Assembly (NCBI GenBank): GCA_003165855.1
Contig: PMXH01000121.1
Span: forward strand, 2,684-14,877
Source of the DNA: Acidobacteriaceae bacterium
Lineage (GTDB): Bacteria; Acidobacteriota; Terriglobia; Terriglobales; Acidobacteriaceae
Length of the DNA stretch: 12,194 nucleotides
Direction of reading: 5' to 3'
The notes beneath the pieces are model-generated. The model was given only the letters and a program-made list of their open reading frames with translations, had not been told where the DNA came from and did not search any database. The translations under genes were made by a program, and so were the position numbers. Positions within the stretch are counted from its first letter, which is position 1, and each line of letters starts with the position of its first letter. Positions 1-6,387 of this stretch are shown here, piece after piece.

Positions 1-1602
1 CCCGCTGGGCCACTGGATTTGCACTCGCTTCATGACGGACTCGTTGCCCAGTCCGAAATGGAGACGCGGATCGTTGGACGACAAGTACCCACTTCCGCCG
101 CGAACCTCGTCAATCTGAGTCATGGCTGAAGTGAAGACGGTCACCCGAGCGCCAATTGCAGCGCGGTTGCTCGCGGTTCCGACGAGCCGAAAAAGAACGC
201 GGTGGTTCGGGTTTTTCGTTTCCTTGATGGAGGTTTCATTGATGAACAAGGAAGGCGGCGCTCCCACGTTGTAGACCACAACATCCACGTTGCCGTCGTT
301 GTTCAGATCTCCGAAAGCGGCGCCGCGGCGCGACTGCACGGCGCCATCATTCAGGCCCACGGCGCTGCCTATTTCTTCGAAAGTCCGGCCCTCTCTGTTC
401 CGGAACAACTGGAGGGGCTCGCCGAAGGGCAGTTCATGAGGAAGCGCCTCGAGCACCTGCGAAACATTGCCGTTGGCGACGAAGATATCGGGCCATCCGT
501 CGTTATCGAAATCCGCGAACCCGACACCCCAGCGCACCGGAGAGTAGCCCGAGCTGGAAAGTTGAGCGTTCCAGGCCACGTCGGTGAAACCCAGGGGGGC
601 CTGGTTATGGTAGAGGCTCAAAGGCTGCAATCCGTAGCGGGTCACGATGAGGTCGAGCTTTCCGTCGCGGTCAAAGTCACCGAAATCTCCCGCCATATTT
701 CCCATGGCGCGGCCGTCGTCACTCAAAGCGGTGCCGGAGGCCACTCCCACTTCTTCGAACGTCCCATCGTGCTTGTTGTGATAAAGAAAGTTGGGACCAA
801 CGTCATTGGCCACGAAGAGGTCCGGCCAACCGTCGTTGTCATAATCGCCCCAAACCACGCCCATGCCGCGTTGCTTGCTGGTGTTATGAACCCCGGCCCG
901 CTCCGACACTTCTTCAAAAGTGCCGTCTCCGCGATTGTGAAACAGAAGCGAAGTTTCTCCTTCGACCTGGGGAACTTCAATGGAAATTCCCTTGTAGTCG
1001 AACGATGGCGCGCCCGGCTTCGGCAGATTGTGAATGTCAGAATGCACGTAGCGGGCGACGAATAGATCCAGATGGCCATCGCGATCGTAGTCGGCCCAAG
1101 CGGCGCCCACGCTAAATCCTCCGCCTGCGACGCCGGCTTTCTCGGTGACGTCCTCGAACTTGCATCCGCCCAGGTTGTGATAGAGCACGTTGCGACCGTA
1201 CCCGGTGACATATAGATCGGGCAGCCCATCGTTGTCATAGTCGCCGACGGCGACGCCCATGCCCCATCCCTTCACCGTGAGACCCGCCGATTGCGTGATG
1301 TCGGTGAAATGAAGATCTCCATCCTGGCGGTAAAGCGTGACCATGGGATCGCCTCCCTGGAGATAGCGATCGATGGTCGAGTCGCCGACGACGACAATGT
1401 CTAATTTCCCGTCATTGTCGCAATCCAGAAGCGCGACCCCGCCACCTACGGTCTCGGCAAGATATCGCTTCTCGGTGGAGAAATGGGGAACGCTGGTTAA
1501 TCCAGCCAGCTGTGCAATGTCGCGGAAGTGAAGCGGGGGTGCGCCACCGGGTTGCGCGGAACCCGCCATCAACATTCCTAGAGCGATTACGAAGGCACGC
1601 AT
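1..1602 (-). CDS. Secreted FG-GAP/VCBS beta-propeller with ASPIC/UnbV domain (CRTAC1-like), 3' end outside window
   Basis: An open frame of 534 codons runs from the ATG at 1602 to base 1 with no stop, so the gene continues off the left edge. A short hydrophobic signal peptide (residues 1-16, ending in GSA) is followed by a propeller with seven Ca-binding-type DxDxDG or related motifs near residues 60, 121, 171, 253, 309, 364 and 432 (for example DYDNDGLPD, DFDRDGKLD, DLNNDGNVD). From about residue 478 the sequence matches the ASPIC/UnbV domain: NRAAIGARV, GSGYLSSNDPRLHFGLG and a final IQWPSG, so only a small C-terminal piece is probably missing. The start is set by GAGGGG at 1613-1608, five bases before the ATG. 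The gene lies 34 bases after the TPR gene stop and probably shares its transcript. The family is abundant in Acidobacteria and has no firm biochemical role; surface adhesion or ligand binding is inference. A 287-aa open frame on the opposite strand (202-1065) is a shadow. Confidence 0.9.
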   Translation of the reverse strand, partial: MRAFVIALGMLMAGSAQPGGAPPLHFRDIAQLAGLTSVPHFSTEKRYLAETVGGGVALLDCDNDGKLDIVVVGDSTIDRYLQGGDPMVTLYRQDGDLHFTDITQSAGLTVKGWGMGVAVGDYDNDGLPDLYVTGYGRNVLYHNLGGCKFEDVTEKAGVAGGGFSVGAAWADYDRDGHLDLFVARYVHSDIHNLPKPGAPSFDYKGISIEVPQVEGETSLLFHNRGDGTFEEVSERAGVHNTSKQRGMGVVWGDYDNDGWPDLFVANDVGPNFLYHNKHDGTFEEVGVASGTALSDDGRAMGNMAGDFGDFDRDGKLDLIVTRYGLQPLSLYHNQAPLGFTDVAWNAQLSSSGYSPVRWGVGFADFDNDGWPDIFVANGNVSQVLEALPHELPFGEPLQLFRNREGRTFEEIGSAVGLNDGAVQSRRGAAFGDLNNDGNVDVVVYNVGAPPSLFINETSIKETKNPNHRVLFRLVGTASNRAAIGARVTVFTSAMTQIDEVRGGSGYLSSNDPRLHFGLGNESVMKRVQIQWPSG

Positions 1603-1607
1603 TCATG

Positions 1608-1613
1608 CCCCTC
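1608..1613 (-). promoter_or_regulatory. Ribosome binding site of the FG-GAP/ASPIC gene
   Basis: GAGGGG on the minus strand lies five bases before the ATG at 1602. It selects this start, which gives a signal peptide followed by the beta-propeller frame, over the ATG at 1606, which is in another frame and yields a basic, non-propeller peptide. Confidence 0.6.
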
Positions 1614-1636
1614 AGTGTGTACGGCATCAAGCAAAG

Positions 1637-3448
1637 TCAGCGCGGCGCGGACTCGCTCGCGAGTTCGCGTTGGGCGTTTACATCGGATGGGTTTAGTTCG
1701 AGCGCAGTGCGGAGCTCCCTCACCGCGCTCGAATGATCCCCCTTCTGCGAATATGCTTCTCCCAGCGCCATATGAACATCGAAAAGTTTGGGCATCGCTT
1801 GCTCTAAGGCCTGGAGTCGACTTATGCCCACGGCCACTTCGCCGCTCTTCACCAAGGACTCCGCGTAGATGTAATCCAACCGCGCGTCGGAACCGATTTG
1901 ACTTTCCATCGGTTTCAGAATCTGGACTGCTTCGCTATATCGCTTGACGTAAAAAAGGCTGGCGCCCAGCGCCCCTCGGATCGGATCGTCGTCCGCATGC
2001 GATTGCAGGTGCCGGGTCAGAGGTGCAATCGCCTGCTCATACTGGTTCCCCGCGAACGCCGCCTTTCCCCAGTTGTAATCGACCCCCTCCAGAGACGGGT
2101 TCCAGGTGGCGGCCTGCTGGAAAAACGTTACAGCCTGCGGGAACTCGTTGCCGTTCGCCATAATGGCTCCCAGATTGTTGTAGCCGTCAGCGATGGCTGG
2201 CCCTATTTGTGTTTCGTACGCTTCCACCTGTTTCAGGGTTTCCGGATCCAGCGGCCCCCGAACAGCGCGCATCGGCGCAGTGTCGCCGTCACTGCCTGAC
2301 GGCCTGCTCTGTATCTGTCCTTGATTCGAGGCCACCGACTGTTTGAGCAATTGATCGGCAAGTTTCAGTTCCTGTTTCGCTTCATCCTGGCGGCCAGACT
2401 GCAGGAGCAACCGTCCCAATAGATAGTGGGCGCGCTGCACCTGATAGTGATTTCGCGAAACATCCTTGGTCAATGCAATCGACTTCCGCAAAGCAGCCTC
2501 GGCTTCGGTGCGCCGTTCCGCCTCGGCATAAGCCTGGCCAAGAGAAAGATAGACGTCGGGATTGGCAGGATCCAAAGTGGCCGCGCGACCGAGGTAGTTT
2601 TCGGCTTCCTTGATCTGGTGTTGACTCGCGGCGATGTAGCCGAGCTGGTAGAGACTGAGAACGTCGTTGGGATGGTTCGCCAATTCTTTTCGGAACTCTT
2701 CCGCCGCCTCGGGAAAGGCCGCATCCGCCAGCCCCACCAGGTACGCCGCGCCGAGCGAGTAGTGGGCGCCCGGAAATTTTTCATCCAGGGCGAGAGCCTT
2801 CTTAAACTCCTGAATCGCCTGCTCGGGATAGCCCGCCTCGGCAAAGGCGCGTCCAAACTCCAGGCGGATGGCTGCGGTGTCGCCGAATCCGGCCAGCATT
2901 TCCTTGAAAACAGCGGCAGCGCGATCGGGAGCCTTGAGCTTCAAGTAAGCCGTGGCTAACCCGTAGCCGTGCTCGAATGTTGGTTCCAGCGCCGCGGCAA
3001 ACTCAAGCTGCTCGCTGGCTGGTTGATTGTCATTGCGCTGCAGCAGAATTTGTCCGAGGGTAAAGCGAGCCCGCGCATTCTTTGGATTCGACTGTACTAC
3101 GCTCTGGGCTGCGGATTCCGCGTTGACAAGATCGCCCGCAGAGCGACAGGCCTCCGCGTAATCGAGAAGCAAGGCGCTGTCGTTGGGAGCTAGCAGCAAC
3201 GCTTGCCGAAAGAAAGCGGCAGCTTTCTCGAAATCACCGGAGCGAGATCGCCGATCTCCGAGCCGATGCAAAGCCTCGGTCAGGAAGGCTTTGTATTCGA
3301 GCGCCGCTTGCTGCAGATGGCCGGCGGACTGAGCGCTCTGAGCCGCGTCGTAGTGTTGCCGCAGCAAGTCCTGGTCAGGAGAGGCTGGCTGCGTGGTCTG
3401 GGCCGCGGCCGCAGCGAATGAAAAGAGGGCGACGATGGCCAGCCGCAT
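1637..3448 (-). CDS. Secreted tetratricopeptide repeat protein (603 aa)
   Basis: The ATG at 3448 opens a clear signal peptide (MRLAIVALFSFAAAAAQ), with AGGGA four bases upstream. An in-frame ATG at 3508 would add 20 polar residues and lies at the predicted transcription start, so it is rejected. The mature protein is almost entirely helical TPR units, roughly twelve or more, recognisable by A/G-x-x-x-x pairs and P-N-x-x-A turns such as LDPANPDVYLSLGQAYAEA and LNPSDVNAQ. A Gly/Ser/Pro-rich linker at about residues 370-420 (QSRPSGSDGD) splits the repeats into two blocks. No enzymatic domain is visible. TPR arrays bind proteins or peptides; an envelope scaffold role is inferred. It is the first gene of a minus-strand pair with the FG-GAP/ASPIC gene and is divergent from another secreted TPR protein. 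The partner is unknown. Confidence 0.9.
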   Translation of the reverse strand: MRLAIVALFSFAAAAAQTTQPASPDQDLLRQHYDAAQSAQSAGHLQQAALEYKAFLTEALHRLGDRRSRSGDFEKAAAFFRQALLLAPNDSALLLDYAEACRSAGDLVNAESAAQSVVQSNPKNARARFTLGQILLQRNDNQPASEQLEFAAALEPTFEHGYGLATAYLKLKAPDRAAAVFKEMLAGFGDTAAIRLEFGRAFAEAGYPEQAIQEFKKALALDEKFPGAHYSLGAAYLVGLADAAFPEAAEEFRKELANHPNDVLSLYQLGYIAASQHQIKEAENYLGRAATLDPANPDVYLSLGQAYAEAERRTEAEAALRKSIALTKDVSRNHYQVQRAHYLLGRLLLQSGRQDEAKQELKLADQLLKQSVASNQGQIQSRPSGSDGDTAPMRAVRGPLDPETLKQVEAYETQIGPAIADGYNNLGAIMANGNEFPQAVTFFQQAATWNPSLEGVDYNWGKAAFAGNQYEQAIAPLTRHLQSHADDDPIRGALGASLFYVKRYSEAVQILKPMESQIGSDARLDYIYAESLVKSGEVAVGISRLQALEQAMPKLFDVHMALGEAYSQKGDHSSAVRELRTALELNPSDVNAQRELASESAPR

Positions 3449-3452
3449 TGGT

Positions 3453-3457
3453 TCCCT
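3453..3457 (-). promoter_or_regulatory. Ribosome binding site of the secreted TPR gene
   Basis: AGGGA on the minus strand lies four bases before the ATG at 3448. It supports that start, the one that places the signal peptide at the N-terminus, over the upstream in-frame ATG at 3508. Confidence 0.55.
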
Positions 3458-3509
3458 GTTCAGCGCTTTTGATCGGGCGCCCCTGATGTCGTGTCTCTGC
3501 ACTTCCAAG

Positions 3510-3538
3510 AGTTAAGATTGGTCGGCCATAGAAGTCAA
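3510..3538 (-). promoter_or_regulatory. Predicted sigma-70-type promoter for the TPR and FG-GAP/ASPIC pair
   Basis: Read on the minus strand, TTGACT (3538-3533) and TTAACT (3515-3510) are separated by exactly 17 bases, close to the housekeeping consensus. Transcription would begin near 3503 and leave a leader of about 55 bases before the ATG at 3448. This is a prediction from sequence. Confidence 0.6.
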
Positions 3539-3596
3539 GCTGGTGAGATTTTGAACCGAAGCCAATTTCGCGCCCGGCTCGGTCGCGCACGAAAAG

Positions 3597-3605
3597 TGCT
3601 AGAAT
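3597..3605 (+). promoter_or_regulatory. Predicted extended -10 promoter for the CpdR-like/TPR and fucosidase pair
   Basis: TGCTAGAAT fits an extended -10 element (TGn followed by a TATAAT-like hexamer). No good -35 hexamer is found 16-18 bases upstream, as expected for extended -10 promoters or for activator-dependent ones. Transcription would start near 3612, leaving a short leader that contains the ribosome binding site. Confidence 0.45.
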
Positions 3606-3615
3606 GCACGCCGAT

Positions 3616-3623
3616 AAGGGAGG
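3616..3623 (+). promoter_or_regulatory. Strong ribosome binding site deciding the start at 3628
   Basis: AAGGGAGG lies four bases before the ATG at 3628. The upstream in-frame ATG at 3604 has no such site and overlaps the predicted -10 hexamer, so it cannot be the start if that promoter is used. Confidence 0.75.
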
Positions 3624-3627
3624 ATTC

Positions 3628-4623
3628 ATGCGATCCCGATTCTCTCTCCTCCTTCTTCTGCTGAGTACGCAGCTTTGCTTTCCGCAGCGCAGCGGGAACC
3701 TCAGCGGCCATGTCCGCGAGGAGAGGACCAATGTTCCCGTCGAATCGGTGGCGCTGGAAGTGTTATCTTCGGGCACCCGCGCGGCGGCTCCGGTTATGTC
3801 TGGCATGGATGGAGAATTTCAATTTCCCTACCTCAAGGATGGAGACTATTACATCGTTGCCAGCAAGGGAGGCTACGACACGGTGACGATACCGGTGTCG
3901 ATTCTTGCCGGGTCGGCGGCTCCCGTCCTGATCAATCTTCCCAGGCATGACGCTAAGGCGCCATCGGGTGCCGGGGACTCCGTTTCGGCAAGGGAGCTTA
4001 GCATCCCCGACAAGGCGCGAGCCTGGTTCGAAAAGGGAAAACAGCTGCTTTACGAGAAATCCGAGCCGGAAAAATCGATCACCGAATTCCGGCGCGCGAT
4101 CGATCAGTTCCCAACCTATTATGAAGCATATTTACAAATCGGCATTGCGCATTACCGGCTGGCAAAATATGTGGAAGCAGAAAACGATTTGCTCAAATCG
4201 ATTGAGCTCAGCGCGGGAAAATACCCTGACCCGCTGTTTCTGCTGGCGCAAATGTTCAATGACCAACAACGATTTGTCTATGCCGAGCCCCTGGCCCGGC
4301 ACGCAATTGCCGCGGGCGACGCATCCTGGCATGGCCCCTTCGAGTTGGCGCGAGCGCTGGTGGGACTGAAACGCGGGGCCGAAGCAGAGGCCAGCGCGTT
4401 GCAGGCAAAAGAGTTGAAGCCGGACAATCCGCAAGTCTATCTGGTGCTCGCAAATGTTCACATCCAACAGCAGAAGTTCGCTTTGGTGGTGCGGGATTTC
4501 GACGATTACCTTAAGCTCGCGCCCGACGCTCCCGGAAGCGACCAGATCCGTGAGCGGCGCGACCGCATGCGGAAAGCTTTGCAACACGAAACGCCACGAT
4601 CCGATACCCCGAAGCCGCAGTAA
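3628..4623 (+). CDS. Secreted carboxypeptidase-regulatory-like / TPR protein (331 aa)
   Basis: The start at 3628 follows a strong Shine-Dalgarno and gives a signal peptide (MRSRFSLLLLLLSTQLCF, cleavage near residue 20). Residues about 23-100 form a small beta-sandwich like the carboxypeptidase regulatory domain, shown by SGHVREE, the SGMDGEFQFPYLKDGDYYI turn (DG-x-F-x-F-x-x-L-x-x-G-x-Y) and a following Gly/Tyr strand. From about residue 130 to 310 there are about five TPR-like helical pairs (ARAWFEKGKQLL, YYEAYLQIGIAHYRLAKYVEAE, NPQVYLVLANVHIQQQKFALVV). The C-terminus is charged. No catalytic residues are visible, so this is not a peptidase. The domain pairing is typical of acidobacterial envelope proteins; its ligand is unknown. 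The fucosidase begins 34 bases after its stop, so co-transcription is likely. The C in TQLC is not in a good lipobox, so a lipoprotein is unlikely. Confidence 0.88.
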   Translation: MRSRFSLLLLLLSTQLCFPQRSGNLSGHVREERTNVPVESVALEVLSSGTRAAAPVMSGMDGEFQFPYLKDGDYYIVASKGGYDTVTIPVSILAGSAAPVLINLPRHDAKAPSGAGDSVSARELSIPDKARAWFEKGKQLLYEKSEPEKSITEFRRAIDQFPTYYEAYLQIGIAHYRLAKYVEAENDLLKSIELSAGKYPDPLFLLAQMFNDQQRFVYAEPLARHAIAAGDASWHGPFELARALVGLKRGAEAEASALQAKELKPDNPQVYLVLANVHIQQQKFALVVRDFDDYLKLAPDAPGSDQIRERRDRMRKALQHETPRSDTPKPQ

Positions 4624-4649
4624 TGGACGCCTTGCTGCTCACTTTATTC

Positions 4650-4654
4650 GGAGG
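4650..4654 (+). promoter_or_regulatory. Ribosome binding site of the fucosidase gene
   Basis: GGAGG lies only three bases before the ATG at 4658, a short spacing. It nevertheless favours 4658 over the in-frame ATG at 4721, which has no comparable site. The open frame extends upstream into the preceding gene but only as overlap. Confidence 0.5.
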
Positions 4655-4657
4655 CCT

Positions 4658-6352
4658 ATGAAAGAAGCGCGCTTCCTCCTTCCGTTCGCGCGCGGTGCCA
4701 AGCGACTGGCGCGGCGGTCGATGGTATTTCTCGCGCTCGCGATCCTGATGGTTGCCTCGCGTTTCGCTGGGCTCGCCCAATCATCGCCCTCCGGCCCAGC
4801 CGGGATCGAAAACGCATGGCAGAAAGCGGAAAGCAAATACGACGATGCGCGGCAGGAAATTTTGAAAGACGTCGAACGGCAAGCGAACGAAGGCCCTTTT
4901 CACCCCTACTGGGAATCGCTCCAGAACTACCACACGCCAGCTTGGTATGAAGACGCGAAGTTCGGAATCTTCATTCATTGGGGACTGTACTCCGTTCCCG
5001 CATTCGCCAACGAATGGTATTCGCGCAACATGTATGAGCCGGGCTCCGCGGAATTCAGGCACCATGTCGCCACCTACGGACCGCAGGGCAAGTTTGGCTA
5101 CAAGGATTTCATCCCCATGTTCAAGGCCGAGCGCTTCGATGCGCGCGCATGGGCGCGCTTGTTTCGCGAGGCTGGCGCAAAGTACGTGGTGCCGGTGGCG
5201 GAGCATCATGACGGCTTCCCTATGTACGATTCCAGACTCACCGACTGGTGTGCGGGAAAGATGGGCCCGAAGCGCGACCTGTTCGGCGAATTGGCAACAG
5301 CGGTTCGCGCAGAGGGGCTTCATCTTGGGGCGTCGTCGCATCGCGCGGAACACGACTGGTTCTTCGACGGCGGACGCCAGTTCGACTCAGACGTGAACGA
5401 TCCACGCTATGCTGCCTTCTATGGTCCGGCACATTTGCGTTTAGTAAAACCTGGCTACGAGGACAAGGTGTACGAGGATTGGACGTTCGTCTCGCCCGAA
5501 TTCCTGGACGATTGGCTGGCGCGCGCCGCCGAGATCGTCGAGAAATATCATCCCGATCTCGTTTACTTCGATTGGTGGATCAACCAGCCGTCCTTCCGCA
5601 AATCCCTGGCGGAATTTGCCGCTTTTTATTACAACCAGGGTGCGCAGCGCGGCACCGGCGCTGTGATCAACTACAAGTACGACGCCTTCGAGGAACACTC
5701 GGCTACGCTTGACGTCGAGCGCGGCCAGTTGTCCGACATCCGCCCGATGCACTGGCAAACCGACACCTCGATCAGCAACGTATCCTGGGGATACGTCGAG
5801 GGCGATACGTTCAAATCGCCGGAGTTCATCGTTCATCTGCTCGCCGATGTCGTTAGCAAGAACGGCAATCTGCTTTTGAACATTGGCCCCCGGCCCGACG
5901 GCACGATTCCCGAACCCGCGCAAGAGGTCCTGCGCGACGTGGGAGCGTGGCTCGCAGTGAACGGCGAAGCAATTTACGGTACGCGTCCCTGGACGCGCTA
6001 TGGAGAAGGACCAACCGTGGTCGAGGGTGGCGCCTTCCATGAGAAAGATGCGAAGCCTTACACCGCCGAGGACTTTCGCTTCACTACTAAGGGAGACAGC
6101 CTCTACGCTATCGAACTAGGTTGGCCGCAGGATGGAAAAGTCACGATCCGCAGCCTGGGCAGCGACGCACTCCAAGGTCAGACAATTCAGAGCATCGTTC
6201 TACTCGGATCCGATGCAAAGACAAAGATCGAGTGGCGCCAGAACGGGGACGGCTTGCGCGTGCAACTTCCTACGCAACCGTTGGGGAAGTATGCCTACGT
6301 CTTGCGTCTTGCCTTGCAACGGGAGACCTCGACCGCGGACGCAAAACAATAG
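4658..6352 (+). CDS. Exported GH29 alpha-L-fucosidase (564 aa)
   Basis: Hydrolyses terminal alpha-L-fucose with retention of configuration. Residues 1-40 form a long signal sequence with a basic n-region (KRLARRS) and a hydrophobic core; the Met at 4721 is a less likely alternative start. Family signatures in order are FGIFIHWGLYSVP (H107), the AEHHDGF pair (H183, H184), SSHRAEHDWFF, and VYFDWW with the predicted nucleophile D305. These are followed by DVERG (E354), HWQTDTS-x-SWGY and NGNLLLNIGPRPDG, which closes the catalytic barrel near residue 440. The remaining ~120 residues fit the usual C-terminal beta-sandwich. The Glu of the WExC motif seen in human FUCA1 is Gln here (Q367), and E354 is the better acid/base candidate. 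The gene follows the CpdR-like/TPR gene by 34 bases and converges on the GH3 gene. Family assignment is firm; specificity (alpha-1,2 or other) is not shown. Confidence 0.93.
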   Translation: MKEARFLLPFARGAKRLARRSMVFLALAILMVASRFAGLAQSSPSGPAGIENAWQKAESKYDDARQEILKDVERQANEGPFHPYWESLQNYHTPAWYEDAKFGIFIHWGLYSVPAFANEWYSRNMYEPGSAEFRHHVATYGPQGKFGYKDFIPMFKAERFDARAWARLFREAGAKYVVPVAEHHDGFPMYDSRLTDWCAGKMGPKRDLFGELATAVRAEGLHLGASSHRAEHDWFFDGGRQFDSDVNDPRYAAFYGPAHLRLVKPGYEDKVYEDWTFVSPEFLDDWLARAAEIVEKYHPDLVYFDWWINQPSFRKSLAEFAAFYYNQGAQRGTGAVINYKYDAFEEHSATLDVERGQLSDIRPMHWQTDTSISNVSWGYVEGDTFKSPEFIVHLLADVVSKNGNLLLNIGPRPDGTIPEPAQEVLRDVGAWLAVNGEAIYGTRPWTRYGEGPTVVEGGAFHEKDAKPYTAEDFRFTTKGDSLYAIELGWPQDGKVTIRSLGSDALQGQTIQSIVLLGSDAKTKIEWRQNGDGLRVQLPTQPLGKYAYVLRLALQRETSTADAKQ

Positions 6353-6387
6353 TTGTTGCGATAGCGTAGACCGAAGAGACGCTTCCG

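Noticed and set aside
202..1065. Plus-strand 287-aa open frame
   Set aside because: It is antisense to the FG-GAP/ASPIC gene, whose minus frame is open for all 534 codons and has clear repeated domain motifs. The plus frame has no signature and no ribosome binding site.
723..1238. Minus-strand 171-aa open frame, and 1412-1630 minus
   Set aside because: Both are out-of-frame readings of the FG-GAP/ASPIC gene with Ser/Arg/Thr-rich composition and no domain.
820..1260. Repeated DNA words (such as CCGTCGTTGTC) across the FG-GAP gene
   Set aside because: They reflect the recurring Asp-rich DNDG codons of the propeller motifs, not a DNA repeat element or CRISPR.
2426..2959. Plus-strand 177-aa open frame
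   Set aside because: It is the shadow of the TPR gene on the opposite strand; there is no motif or translation signal.
3475..3482. Palindrome GGGCGCCC in the TPR gene leader
   Set aside because: Eight G/C bases in a GC-rich genome occur by chance; no second copy or spaced half-sites were seen, so an operator is not supported.
5441..6040. Minus-strand 199-aa open frame within the fucosidase gene
   Set aside because: It is antisense to the well-supported GH29 catalytic domain and shows no recognisable domain.
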